A stretch of DNA of 64,000 nt from Aulostomus chinensis (taxonomy: Eukaryota > Chordata > Actinopteri > Syngnathiformes > Aulostomidae). Both the position numbers and the translations under genes were made by a program. Under the pieces are notes generated by a model. The model did no database searches. It had not been told where the DNA came from and saw only the letters and a program-made list of their open reading frames with translations. Shown here piece by piece: positions 11,900 to 23,399 of the stretch (position 1 is its first letter; every line of letters starts with the position of its first letter). The DNA is taken from NCBI GenBank assembly GCA_037954235.1, contig JBBMOA010000014.1:18299273-18363272 (forward strand), in the 5' to 3' direction.

Positions 11900-12514
11900 A
11901 TCCGCAGCAATGACAGAGAACCAGAGGCAGCAGTCGCGGCGGCAGCAGCAGCAGCTAAATAGACCAACTATTGTGGGGACGGAAGATTGATAACACAAGT
12001 GGGCGAGCGGCAGATGTAATTTCCAGCTGGTTCGGTGCCAGTGGTATATGTGCTGGATGGGTTATCATCGTCTTGTCCTTTCCACCTTCCTCTGCTTCCA
12101 GCGCATTACTTGGGGACGGCTGTCTGCGAGGGGACATTGCTGCAGAGACTCACCAAAAATGCCATGTGTCGCTGCGTGACATAGGCGCTCTTTGTGGGTT
12201 GTTTTGCACCGGGGACAGGTGGTGCCGTATGTGTGTGTTTGGTGTGTGTGTGTGTGTGTGTGTGTTGAAACTAGCAGGGGGCATGGACACACTACCCCTG
12301 AGACAGTTGTCTTAGGGATGTCAGGCCGGCGCACGGGATCAGTCTTTGCCAGAGACAGGTGCGACTGGGAGGAGTAGTTTACAAAGCGCTACAGGATCTG
12401 GTAACGAGCTTCTTCTCTCTGATCACTCGGATTTTTTGTGTGTAAAGCGGGACACAGAAGAAGTGACTCCCGCCGCCTTGGTCTCGGCGGCACCTTTCCC
12501 CCCAACGCACAGAG
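11900..12514 (+). other. Candidate untranslated first exon
   Basis: The CpG-rich block ends in CGCACAGAG/GTAAGT, a complete U1-consensus donor with GT at 12515-12516. No long reading frame precedes it, so the exon would be 5' UTR. The start is arbitrary because the transcription start cannot be seen. An alternative earlier donor, ACGGAG/GTAAAT, lies at 11895, and an acceptor-like TTCTAACAG ends at 11691. The transcript may thus have alternative 5' exons. The gene is not identified. Confidence 0.35.
12242..12265. repeat. (GT)n microsatellite inside the CpG-rich region
   Basis: About 12 GT units, preceded by a further imperfect GTGTGTGTTTG stretch. It would lie within the 5' UTR exon if that exon is real. 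Confidence 0.9.
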
Positions 12515-13482
12515 GTAAGTGACCCAAGCTGTCCGGCGTGGTGGGTGGGTGCTCGTAGTGGTGCGCTGTGGGGGCACAACCTAGTCGCGCCTTGATGCTT
12601 TGGACAAAACCAGCTTCTGCTCAGATAAAGTGATCTGTTCGTTAAAATTGTTTAAAACGAACTAAATCAACTCCGAGCGGGCTGCAGTGTTCATCAGTCG
12701 TTCTCATCTTGGCTTTACAACACGTTTCATTGTATAATTCTCAATTTCATGCTGCGTAGCTTGCAGCCACGCACTAAACAAGCCTGAAGAGACGTTCTAC
12801 TATCTATTGATCGGAAATTGATACGATTCTGATTGCTCTTGTGATTGAAAACGGCTCAAGATTGCTGCATATATTTAACGAGATTATGCATTTCATTCTG
12901 AGTCATTAAAATACCTCAGCGTCAGCCACATTCTTCAAGCAGGTTGCATTGTGACATTGTCAAGTGTCATTTGCACATTTTTTCCCCCTCAAAGGAAACC
13001 TCATTTTCAGATCTGTTAGAACTGTCGAAGTGTGTTCTTGCACCATGTCAAAACGTTTCCCTCTCTGTCCTTCTCACTGTGTGTGTACTTGTTGTTTGTT
13101 TTAGTGTGTTGTGATTGCTGTCCGCCTGTGGTTGTGTGTGTTCTGCAGTCCTACCCGCTGGGCCCCTGGTGTCCACTACTTCTGCCTTCAGGCTCGGCCA
13201 TCCCTCCCTCCCCTTTCCTTCTCTCTGCAGTGGCTGCTATCCTCCAGTATTCAGCTAGTGGGCTGGATCGTGTCAGAATCACATTTTTTTGCTCTCAATA
13301 GCTGGCACTGAGTCTCCTAAACTTTGCCTATTTGAGAGCTGTGTGTTTTTGTTGTGGCTCCTGTTTCAAATTCAAATTGCCTTTCAGCTGCCTTTTGTCC
13401 AGCACTGAGGTTTGTGGACTGGAAAGGGAGACAGAGGAGTAAGTGAAGTCCCCAAGGGTCAGAGCATTCCTATAATGAGCTT

Positions 13483-13515
<33 letters not shown>

Positions 13516-13720
13516 AGGAGAGAAAAAGGAAAAGAAAGTGAGACAGTGCTTCTTGTCCAGCACAAGGGTAGGCAGAGCCACGGGAATACCACCAACCTTT
13601 CTCTGACTCTGTCAATCAGACTCGGAGGACAAGAGCCTCTTTAATTCATCCACTCGGACAGTCAGGGCTCCGAGGTGCTGCTGCAGGTTACACATAAATC
13701 CTTCCTACCTGCTCACTCAG
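12515..13720. other. Presumed first intron, gene-free
   Basis: Sequence after the donor at 12515 loses CpG richness within a few hundred bases. Overlapping frames at 13032-13615 are pyrimidine-rich or microsatellite-derived. A (GT)n run lies at 13485-13513. No coding exon is recognised. Confidence 0.5.
13485..13513. repeat. (GT)n microsatellite
   Basis: About 14 perfect GT units followed by a GA-rich stretch. Confidence 0.93.
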
Positions 13721-13778
13721 ATGCTGCACCAGGGAGATGACACGCCAGCCTCTAGTAACAGCAGAGCTGAGACAGGAG
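13721..13778 (+). other. Exon-like block starting with ATG (speculative)
   Basis: A 58-bp block lies between CTACCTGCTCACTCAG (acceptor, AG at 13719-13720) and GACAGGAG/GTAAGG (donor, GT at 13779). It opens directly with ATG and reads MLHQGDDTPASSNSRAETG, ending in phase 1. If spliced to the donor at 12514 the junction would place a purine at -3 of this ATG, an acceptable initiation context. The peptide is not one I recognise. It could be the first coding exon of the gene whose 5' UTR lies at 11900-12514, or a chance splice pair. Confidence 0.25.
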
Positions 13779-15195
13779 GTAAGGTAGGAGGTGAAAAATG
13801 GAGAAAAGGGAAGAGATTCATATGAAACACGAGGCAGATGAAAGCAGATATGATCCTAATCGTCCGCGTGCCGCATCCTCACAAGAGGACTGGTGCACTT
13901 TTTCCCTCTCATGTGCTGACATCCTCTCAGGCATCTCACACCACCAGTAATTACAAGAGATGTGCTATCAGAGGGAATGAATTAATAGACAACAGAGGAA
14001 ATACCTGTCTGATATGATCTTTGATCCGCTTTAATTTGTTGAACATCCGAGGAGAACAAAACACGGTGCAAGAGTTGAGAGTACAACTATTAGTGGCTTT
14101 TACTTCCTTTTGAAGGGAAATGTGCACAAATGTAGACGATGTAGATGGTATGGTACGTAAATTTGAGCCTGTGAAGCACAGGTTCAAGATATTAGGTAAG
14201 GATGAATGACTTGAAATGATCAAGATACAGATCTTATTAATATTTCTAATGGAATAATGGTTGCCCTTTACCTCAAGTAGTTCCATAAATGTTACTTTAG
14301 TTTCCAATGACATTAAAACATGGGTTCATAAAGTGGGAAAGTGGATTTCCTGAAATCACAAAATCACTAGATTTTAAAAAATCTTTAAAAAAGGCCTTAA
14401 TTATTTCTAATGATGACAATGATACTATAAAAAGAGCAGTTGATTAAAAAAAATTACAACAAATTGCCTGTGTTTTGATGAGCCTGTTTGTGTGGGTGCA
14501 ACGTTTGTACGCTTCAACCTCCTCCAGGGATTGTCACGACTCACTTGCTCTTTTATTTTGGGGTTCTGAGCTGAAAAGATTGGTAACCCTTGCATTAATG
14601 GAATTTAGATCACAAGCCATAAATTATCCCTTTTTTTACAGGAGTGGGAGGGTGGATGGATCTATTCAGACAGGATGTAAATAATCCTATAGGAAGCTGA
14701 CTCAACTAGGGGGCAAGTCTTCTCTGAGACTTATGTAAAAGAACTTAAGAAGCAGTGTACCTGATATTTGCACTGATAATAAAAATCATTAGTATAGCAA
14801 CCCCAGCAGAACAAAGAACTCCTACCAAAACAAAACAAAACAAAATAGAGAACCAGGGTGTTCTGTCAATGAAGAACACAGATAACAAGGTTAAATGTGT
14901 GTCTAGGAACCCAGGCGGTGTTTCTCTTTCCCCAGTGCTTCCCCCTGCAGCTTAACAAACTGCTCGCTGGAGCTCAGCTAATCCTTGGCTAGCAGTGGCC
15001 AGTGATTTATTATAAAAGTTAGTTAATTTGGGGAGATCTGCAACTTACATGCCCTTGACAGATCCCTGCTGTCTTTACTGTGAGGTCTGCATGGCTAATT
15101 AGTTTGTTTGTGTGTGTAGGTCAAAGAAAAAAAAGTTTGTCTACAGAGAGAAGAGGACAGTGTATTGTGTCTGTTTGCCTTCCTGTCTTGCACAG

Positions 15196-15234
<39 letters not shown>

Positions 15235-15493
15235 CAGTACGTCAATGCCCTATACAAGTGTGATTCAGCACTGTCCAGCCATGGTTGAATGGGCACTCTG
15301 TGTTTGCCTCGTTTGTGACGCCAACAGCCGCTCTGCACTCTTTGCCACTGAGCAAGTGTTGCAACTTATGTGGGAAAATGACAGGTGCTTTTACACAAGG
15401 ACTTAATCCCTCTTCACCAGCCGTCCACTGCACCCCTGTTAGAGGTCAGTCACCTGTAAGCCTGGGGCTGTGCCAATGAAATTGACAGATCTT
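13779..15493. other. Gene-free unique sequence
   Basis: No gene or family recognised. The 120-codon minus-strand frame at 13951-14313 has no domain or splice context. A (GT)n run lies at 15199-15231. Confidence 0.55.
15199..15231. repeat. (GT)n microsatellite
   Basis: About 16 perfect GT units. Confidence 0.94.
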
Positions 15494-15763
15494 GGGCGGC
15501 ATGGCTCAGGGGTAGAGTGGCCGTCTAGCAACTGAAGGGTTGCTGGTTCGATCCTCACCTCCCCTGGTGACCATGTTGAAGTGTCCTTGAGCAAGATACC
15601 GAACCCATAAATGCTCCTGATGAGTAGGTTGGCGCCTTGCATGGCAGCCTCCACCATCAGTGTGTGAGTGTGTGTGTGTGAATGGGTGAATGAGATGACA
15701 CTGTAAAGCGCTTTGAGTGCCGCTAAGGTAGAAAAGCGCTATATAAAATTGAGTCCATTTCCA
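15494..15763 (+). mobile_element. tRNA-headed SINE, second family
   Basis: A 270-bp element with an A-box match at 15502-15512 (TGGCTCAGGGG) and a B-box match at 15545-15555 (GGTTCGATCCT), the spacing of a tRNA-derived Pol III promoter. The body contains GTGTCCTTGAGCAAGATACC, a variable TGTGTGTG stretch at about 15661-15680, and a 3' end with AAAGCGCTTTGAGTG and GCGCTATATAAAATTGAG. The body is unlike the family at 4568. No clear target duplication is visible, so the outer limits are approximate. This sequence type is common in teleost introns and UTRs; the family name is not asserted. Confidence 0.8.
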
Positions 15764-16574
15764 TCTTACAGACACTGGTGGTGGTTGTGTGTGGTGGGGG
15801 CTAAATATACCAAATCATGGAAATCTTGATGCTTAGTGTCTGTTTGGACTGGAGTCATGCTGCTTGCACTATTGTTTGACTGATGTTCTTTGGTATAGCA
15901 TCAAGCTTGTCTCTGTGATTTATGGCTCATTAAAAGACGTCTGTACAAAAATAGTATCAGTGTTATTGTGGTTAATCCACAGGCCCTGCCGTCAACACGT
16001 TACCGACTCTTTTGTTGATATAAAGTGAAATGATTGGATATACCACCAGAGGTACGTGTGTGTTGGACCAGCTCTCCTTCTCAGCAAAAATGAGTCATAA
16101 GTGGAGGAAATGTATTTTAATTACATTTGCACAAAGTGTGTGCTGACCTTAACTTTCTGGAGCCTGTCCAGTCTGCCTTTGGTTTCTCAGGGTTTGAATT
16201 GGATATATTAGTGGTGGGGGTGTCCTCTGGGGGAGCAGAGCTGTCGGCATCCGCATCAGTCTGAGATTGACATATTGGCTGAGTCTGGGGGCTCGTGTTA
16301 TACCTGGCACCTCAACATCTCCCCTCTCCCCTCATTACCTTTCTTCTCCTTTCCCCCTTTGCTGTCTTTCACCTTCCCCCCCTGCTGCCCCCCCCCAGTA
16401 GACCTTGATGTCAAGGCCTCTCAGGCGGGGTGGTCTCTGTCTGCAGGCAGGGACACTGCCCAGTGGGACTCTGAATAGGACAAATTGACCGTAACAATGT
16501 TCCCACTTAGCATGTGGAGCTGGGAGAAAGAGAAGGTGAAGAAGGGGGCCTGATGATTGAGGGGCAGGCCAGCC

Positions 16575-16576
<2 letters not shown>

Positions 16577-16617
<41 letters not shown>
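16577..16617. repeat. (GT)n microsatellite
   Basis: About 20 perfect GT units. Confidence 0.95.
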
Positions 16618-16619
<2 letters not shown>

Positions 16620-16819
16620 CTTGAACACAGATGTGTGGACTGTAGATATATATTAAATTCTAATGTCCTTGTGAATCCAGTTTCTGCACATTTTTTTTCT
16701 TTCTCACACACACACACACGCACATACATCTTTGCTTGTTGTTATTTGCCCAAGGCTACTGCTGGAGTTGCCATGGCAGCAGGATAAACACTTTTTTTGC
16801 TTGTGATCCTGCAAGTCCT

Positions 16820-16927
16820 CACTCACACATGTACTCGTGCACACGCACACACCCCTACACCCCCACACCAACTCACCCTCTCTCACACACACACACACAC
16901 ACACCCACACACGTTCTCTCTCTCTCA
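16820..16927. repeat. CA-rich cryptic repeat
   Basis: An interrupted CA array mixed with CCCTACACC, CCCACACC and TCTCTC blocks. The longest pure part is (CA) at about 16884-16904, ending in (TC)n at 16916-16926. Confidence 0.85.
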
Positions 16928-17790
16928 AGGCCAGATGCCTTCCAGGGGTCTCTGTCAAGCTTCACAGTTTGATCTGCACTAAGGTGCTACTGCTGCCTCA
17001 CAAAAGGGTCAAAGATCATCCAGCCCCCCATTAAAATGCAATAAGGGCTATAACCCTATGGGACCACCTCCGCCATTTAATCACACACCGCTGCTCCCTC
17101 ATCATCTGCTCTCTCCCTTTTATCTTTTAATCACTTGTTTTTCAGTCCTTTCACTCTCATCTCTCTTGTCTGCTTCACGGCTTCTCTCCAGTCCGATGTT
17201 AAGGCAGCCAGAATAGATGAGGGAGTTCAAAGAAGGAAGCCTGATATAGGCAATAATAAGTACTCTTTCATTTTTCTTTGAAAAGACTTGCATGGCTGCT
17301 CTGGTTGCTAGCCACAGGCTAGTCTCTACTCAGAGTTTGTGATTTCAGTATTTTCTGTCTATACCCTTTAACTGTGACAGCAGAATGTCTTGGAGAAGTT
17401 GGAGCAGGATCATGTAAGCCTGAGGTAGCGCAGTATGACAGAAACGCACAAGGCAGCTTCGAGCACCAAAGGCAAAGCATCTGTTGAAAAAAGATGCATC
17501 CCGTTAGTAAAACTGGCATTGTAGGCCTATTGTACCTCCACAGGGGGAGTATACTAGTGTGCCCCTTCCCCGTATCTGAACAAAGACGGCACAGGGGAGT
17601 CTTCAAGTCTGTGCCGCAGTGAGACAGAGACCAGAGGACGGATGCCATGCTGCTGGCAGCAGACAATGAGCGATTGAAACAAGCAGGCAAATATGGACAC
17701 AAATGTTTACCTCCTGGATCTGAATGAACAATTAGTAAATGTTGTGAGGTGAATGTTTTTCACAGCCTGTTTGCTTGTCATTAAGCCACA

Positions 17791-17803
17791 TATCTCTCTC
17801 TCT

Positions 17804-17847
<44 letters not shown>

Positions 17848-17855
17848 TCACTCTC
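17791..17855. repeat. (TC)n microsatellite
   Basis: A TC/CT run interrupted by one CCCCCC block and by CACTCTCTCACTCTC at the right end. Confidence 0.93.
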
Positions 17856-20335
17856 ATACACACAGACACACTTTCTGTCTCTCACACTAGTATGAAGCCT
17901 CTGCGTCGGTTGTTTGTAAACAAGACAGGAGACTAATGAGGGGTCACAGTCAGGAAAAGAGAAGACAGGCTGGTCCCTTTTACCACCTGGAATATTCACC
18001 GAGACGTGCACTTGCATATTCACTGACACGAGTGCAGCAGTAACACACCCAATGTCTGGAACAGGATCAGCAGCTCCTGCAATTACATTATATTTTCTCT
18101 GACATGATATAAATAGCAACACTTATTTCTATTACAGCCCTCACAGACGCACCTCGGCTGTTTTATTTCCCATGCTGGATTGCTGTGATCACTAAAATGA
18201 TAACTAGTTGGGCTCAGCTTAACTGGGGAGGGAGACATTGCAGTGATGCTACTCACACACACATTGCGAATCAGTTCCCGCATCAGCACAGCATGAATCT
18301 GAAGAAACCATGCCCTGTGGGCCAGACTGGTGTTATTCTGCTGCTGCTGTGTTAGAGCTGATTCATTTCTTAGGGGAACTTACAGCCCAAATGGCTCCTT
18401 CTTGGAGTTTTATGGTCACAGAGAAGCTGCAAAAATAAAATGAGAATGTTGCCATTGACAGAATTGTTTACTAGTCTAGCTGCTGCTTCAGCGTTCACCG
18501 TTCTTCTCGTGGTCTCATCGGTGCTCTGGCTTTTAAGTTTGCCACTGTACTCTTTAATATAATGGAAATGTCAGCTGCCAAGCTACCACTCTTTTTGTGC
18601 TTTGAGGTAATTAACATCTTAATGTGTTCAGTGACCTGGGGGAGGCAGTCATGCTGAAAAAACAAAAAGAAAACTCTGGCTTGCTGGCACAGAATGCGGA
18701 GACTTGGTGAAGTGTTAGGATGTAGCCGAGACTTTGACCCGCTGTCTTCCCTCGCTGATTGTGTGGTGAAGAAAAGTGGGCAAGGTTAGGGGAGGAAGTG
18801 ACATGTTGATGGTTTGTGGATGAAGCTAAACTGTAAAGTAATTGGTGAAAGTAGAGAGGCATTGAGCGGTAAGAAGGCCATGAGCAGAGAGAGGTGGAAT
18901 ATAGTGGAAGAGTCTTGAGAGGATGCTCGTTCAACTTCTGTTGCTGTTGGGAAGTGGGTCCTTGAACGTACTCGCCTAAATGAATGGCTCAGAAGCACCA
19001 ATTAATGTACAGCCTCACTATGGGTCTCTGCTGCGCCGAATCAAAGAGGTCGTGCTGTGTTGAGCGTCTGCTTATCTCCCAAGCATGTGTGTGTGCACAT
19101 GCACTCCCCTCACACGTACACACACACAAGGGAAAATTTTAGCCATGAAACTGGAGCCAATCAGCATGAGGTGAGATGAAAGCTTACACAGAGCTAAAAG
19201 TTGAACGTCAAGGCGAAAGAACAAAAGAAGGGTGATTTGGGGTTTGGTAATAAGGGGTGAAGAGGAGAAAGTCAACTTTGATGTACTTATGATAGGATGA
19301 GAGGAGATGAAATTAGGAGTGGAAGACAGGGAAAAGAAGTGAGTGTGTTCTCGGAGGGTGATAATCACTGAATCTGACCCATCTGGAGGCAACAGGTCTG
19401 GTGACAGCAGGCGGGTTTCCAGTCCAAGTGTCCCTACCGTGGGTGAGAGTCAGGAAGAGAGCCAGGGCCTCCCCTTGTCCAAGACCCCTGGAGACTCAGC
19501 TGGTCCACCAGCAATCTGTCCCCTGATACTAACCACCTCAGGATGTCAGAGAGGCTTGTTGCGTATTGTGGGATGTGTTTCTGCAGACTGGAAGTTGATT
19601 ACATGTTATTAGCAGAATGGATTCTTTGAGGATGTGAGGAGGAGTTATGTAAAAATGATAGAAAGGAGTTAAGCTGCTTCACAGCAAATCTGTTAATGCA
19701 GTACATTATGTCCCAGTCTGAATTCATTAACATTAATCTAATTGGATATGAGCAGTTACAGTAGCAGCCACAAACCAATAAACCACAAAAGCAAACATAA
19801 TTGATATCCAGCACACATAACAGCTCCTTCTAAGGCTTGTGTGCTGTCACAATAGAGCTGCTGATTGACATGTCCTCTGTGCTGGGTTTTCTGTGGCTCT
19901 GGTGCATTCAGAATAGCATCGCTAGCATACTCACAGTAGCTAGTGGGTCATTCGTATTTGCATGTAAATGTTTTTCACCTCTTGGCTTGACTGGTGGGGC
20001 AATCAGAAAGGCTCTCTGTCTGCATCAGTTAGAGGGAGGCTGCATTGACTGACTGTGACATTCAGGGCTAAGGCCGTGCCTTCAGCATTTGCTGGTCGCT
20101 TCTGTGGGAAGGAGAAGGCAAGTACAGGAAGTAGCTTTTGTGTTGATGTGATATCTAGTCAGTACACTCTTCGATGTGTATTCAGTCCCATTCTTGATGT
20201 CAGGAATTAGGACGCGTTTTCCCACATCCTCCTACCTCATCCTCCCTGGTGTCTTGAGTTTGGCCACCTCCATCTTGCCGGTGGCGCCACTGAAATGGAC
20301 ATTTGCAAAGCTTGCCTTGTTCAGAGCAGCATGAC

Positions 20336-20377
20336 ACACACAAACACACACACACACACACAAACACACTCACATAC
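20336..20377. repeat. Imperfect (CA)n microsatellite
   Basis: CA run with AAACAC interruptions on both sides. Confidence 0.88.
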
Positions 20378-23023
20378 ACCTCCCACATGGTGATGATGAA
20401 TACATGTACATATTTCTAAGACGGAGGAGTGTTTGTGCTTGACTCATGTAGCACATCGCAGGGTTTAGCAGTCTGTCAGGCATCTATCAGCCGCTGTCAT
20501 CAAGTGATACATGGTTCTTTATGTCTCCGAGATTGACTCGCTTACCCCCTTTGGCTGAATGAGGTGAGAAAGTGGAACGTTAGGGGACAAGGAAACTCGG
20601 GAGGGAATTAAATGTCATGACCACATCTATTAATCAATTTAAGGCTGATGCAACATATGGGCTGTTCCTCCTCTTACACCTCAGGGAAAATGTGCATGCT
20701 TCTCTCTTTAAGACTAAGTGACATCCAAATCTTTTGAGGGTTGTGTATTGATATTTTGAAAATCACTTAAATGAACAGTAGGAAAAATGCCAGTCATTTT
20801 AAACAAAAGCAATCAAGACTACTTGGTCTTTATGTCATGTTCCTATTTGCTTAAGACTGTTAAATGTAAATTATTTGTTCCAGCTTTTATTGTTACTCAC
20901 ACAAGTCAAAGTGCATCTTTGTCGGATTATGTCTCTGCCAAGGGGGGAAATTATCTGTGTGTGCACTTTAAATAAACACCAAAAGTATTTTCAAAGCTTC
21001 TCTTTTCCAGTTTATACCATTTGAGCTGACCTCAATTCAAGCACTTTTTTCTTGACATTTGTGTACTCAATTGTTTCAGCACAATTGTGACCACCGTATG
21101 GTTTGCCTGGTGCGTGGCAAATAGAAACACTGGTATATTATGTGTTTATCCTTGTGGATTATATGATAGATGTGGCTGCTTGTGGAATTGCCAACATGTT
21201 TTTGCCGGCTTCAGGCTTCCAGTCTGTTTTATTTGTTGCCCTCTTTTACACAATGTCAGTCCAGCAGTAACTGCTCTTTTTGACCCCGTTCTTACCCGGC
21301 AACTACATCACCACTACTGCGCTGTGTCGACATCCTGTTGGGTGCATCAACACATAGCTCACTTACCTGCTGTGGCTGCTATAACCTTTTCAACAATTAC
21401 CTGCTCGCTTCTTATAAATAGCCTTGCTTGTTCTGTCTGTTTCATTTCAAAACCAGCCATCCTTTCCCTGGCTTTCTGCAACAACACTGGGAAACTCAAT
21501 CCCTGAGTCTAAACTGAAGTAATGAAAAACACAAAAAATGCCTTGAGAGCCAACACAGCATAAGACTTGTCACGTAGCATGACACATTAACACAGGAAAG
21601 GCACTGACTAAGTTTTTCCTGTTGCATGCATTTTGCTGAAGACTCTCAATAAAATTCATGTTGTTGCTGTGAAAGCAAGTAAACAAAGGCCCTCACCAAA
21701 ATAACTCAAATCATCACAGAAGCATGCAGCCAATGAGTAAGCACGGAGAGCTGCCTTTGGGCTTCTCAGCAGGATCCCAACTTGTGATGGAGCCATTTTT
21801 CTTCTCCTCAGTTTCGATGTTATTGATGACTGTGAGTGAGTGTTGCTTTAATTGTGCTACCCGGAGGAGGCGAGCCGAGTGCTTACTTACAGAAACACTG
21901 GCGAGTCGAGAGCTGTTCCTGCCAAATGTTAAAGATGGCAGTTATTCTTGAGTGAGCTTTTTACTCTTTATCGCTTGCCTGCCGGACAGCACTGCTCATC
22001 TCTGGCGAGCAGGCTTCGTATATAATTTTTTTGGTGCTTTTTTTCCCTTAGTTTTCTGGCTTGGCTGCATCACCTGGCATAGAGATCCCCTTTGCTGTCA
22101 TCAGCACCATTAACGGCCACAACAAAGTGGCTTTGAAGTCTTGCAGGGCTTTGGCTGTTACAGTACAGCTCCAGGCTCACATTATAATGGACAAAAAGTT
22201 TAGGGAGCTCCAGCGTTTGCTCTTGAGGTCAGATAAAAGCAGTCTGGACCACTCTGGTCAAATCCAGCAATATTGGGTACTGGGGTGAGACATGTGGTGA
22301 CAATGAAATCACAGCTCCCTGGAGGTAACACCTCTTGGAAGTTGAGTATTTATTGCTGTGTTTTTTTTTCTTAATTGGATGCATTAACTTAATTGCAGTT
22401 TACCAAACTGCAATCACATGGCAAATATATTAACTTACAGGATTTAATCAGCTGCCTCTTTCACTCTTTTCCTCTTCAGTCCCTCCATTTACACAATGTT
22501 AGACAAGCTGAAGCATTGTTTGTCTGAATAATTAAAATTTAAACTAAATTAGATTTAAAAAAATGTAATAAAAAAAAACATTTAAACACATTAACTTACG
22601 AAAACTGTTCTTTTTAAAGTAATAATTATTTGGTTGGGAATCAAATTACTCCTAATGTATACCCTTCAATCAGCTCCTAATTGGCCTGGTGTCGTGTGTG
22701 TGTTCAGCATGATCCACTGTGGTCAAACCAGTTTCAGAGGTGAAACAGTGAAGACCAAAGAGTGCATCATCACAGTGGCTGAAAACAACCCAGTTCTGGA
22801 CAAAGAGAGAAATGTCTCGCCTTCTCAGGTTTGTGAATTTTCTGTAAGTCTAAAATTAAGTCCACTGTTGACAACAAAAGTGAACCGGAATAAAGTCTGA
22901 CTGTCACTAGCTGAAACAGGGCATACTGTCACTGTTGTGGAGGTGGACATACTTATGTGGATAAATGGATTCTTCCTGTTCATGTGTACTTGGACAATTG
23001 ATGACCTAAAACTGTGCATATAA

Positions 23024-23028
<5 letters not shown>

Positions 23029-23062
<34 letters not shown>
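23029..23062. repeat. (GT)n at the left edge of the 277-bp element
   Basis: About 17 GT units immediately before the element at 23063. The inverted copy of that element at 49355 also carries (CA/GT) runs at its edges, so the dinucleotide probably belongs to the element or its target preference. Confidence 0.94.
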
Positions 23063-23063
<1 letters not shown>

Positions 23064-23339
23064 CTTGTACTTGCTACATATTGAGGACTAGAATACGTAT
23101 TTAACTGACAGAGTGAGGACATTTTGGGAAAGTGAGGACATTTTAGCCGGTCCTCAAATCTTCGAAGGGCCGTTTGAAGGTCAAGACTTGGTTTTAGGGT
23201 CGAGGTTAGAATGAGGTTCTGGTTAGGTTTAGGGTCAAGGTTAGGGTCAGGCAGTCAGTTGAGATGGTTAGGTTTAGGGTGAGGGGCAAGGGAATGTATT
23301 ACGTCAGTGAAAGTCCTCACAAAGATATTAGTACAAGGA
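23063..23339 (+). mobile_element. 277-bp element with terminal inverted repeats and telomere-like core, copy 1
   Basis: The ends are imperfect inverted repeats: the left begins TTCTTGTACTTGCTACATA then TTGAGGAC, and the reversed right end begins CCTTGTACTAATATCTTTG then TGAGGAC. Inside are GTGAGGACATTTT repeats and a run of GGTTAGGTTTAGGGTCAAGG-type units resembling the TTAGGG telomere motif. The same element lies inverted at 49355-49631, also 277 bp and by eye close to 90% identical. There is no coding capacity. The structure suits a small non-autonomous (MITE-like or foldback) element. It is flanked on both sides by (GT)n. Confidence 0.8.
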
Positions 23340-23350
23340 TGTGTGTGTGA

Positions 23351-23351
<1 letters not shown>

Positions 23352-23398
<47 letters not shown>
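23352..23398. repeat. (GT)n at the right edge of the 277-bp element
   Basis: About 23 GT units, preceded by an imperfect GT stretch that starts right at the element's end (23340). Confidence 0.94.

Positions 23399-23399
<1 letters not shown>

Larger units (their letters stand above)
11690..12600 (+). promoter_or_regulatory. CpG-rich promoter-like region
   Basis: By hand count there are about 37 CpG in 11881-12600, roughly one per 19 bp, far above the surrounding sequence, where CpG is sparse. The segment also carries CGG/CAG-rich blocks near 11935-11955 and CCGCCGCC near 12470. No TATA box stands out. Together with the consensus splice donor at 12515 this fits a CpG-type promoter and untranslated first exon of a gene on the plus strand. 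Short upstream frames start at 11910 (26 codons, MTENQRQQSRRQQQQLNRPT...) and near 12318 (MSGRRTGSVFARDRCDWEE), both of which could act as uORFs if transcribed. Confidence 0.5.
15764..23028. other. Seven kb of gene-free DNA with scattered microsatellites
   Basis: Apart from the microsatellites listed separately, no family or exon is recognised. Long frames exist at 17319-17702 (-, 127 codons), 18611-18934 (-), 19072-19392 (-) and 21087-21506 (+, 139 codons). None has a domain, and composition is Ser/Leu/Cys-rich as in chance frames. A 121-bp block at 22708-22828 lies between AG and CAG/GTTTGT with an open frame, but both splice signals are ordinary. The sequence is intron-like. Confidence 0.5.

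Noticed and set aside
17319..17702. 127-codon minus-strand frame
   Set aside because: No domain, no upstream promoter-like or splice signal; chance frame.
21087..21506. 139-codon plus-strand open frame
   Set aside because: No domain, no splice or initiation context, Cys/Leu/Ser-rich composition; consistent with a chance frame.
22708..22828. Exon-like 121-bp block between TGTTCAG and CTTCTCAG/GTTTGT
   Set aside because: Open in one phase but splice signals are weak and the peptide is unrecognised; below the level of the other three candidates.
23200..23290. Interstitial telomere repeat
   Set aside because: GGTTAGGTTTAGGG-like units are irregular and occur in the same order in the copy at 49355, so they belong to a dispersed element and not to a chromosome-end fusion.
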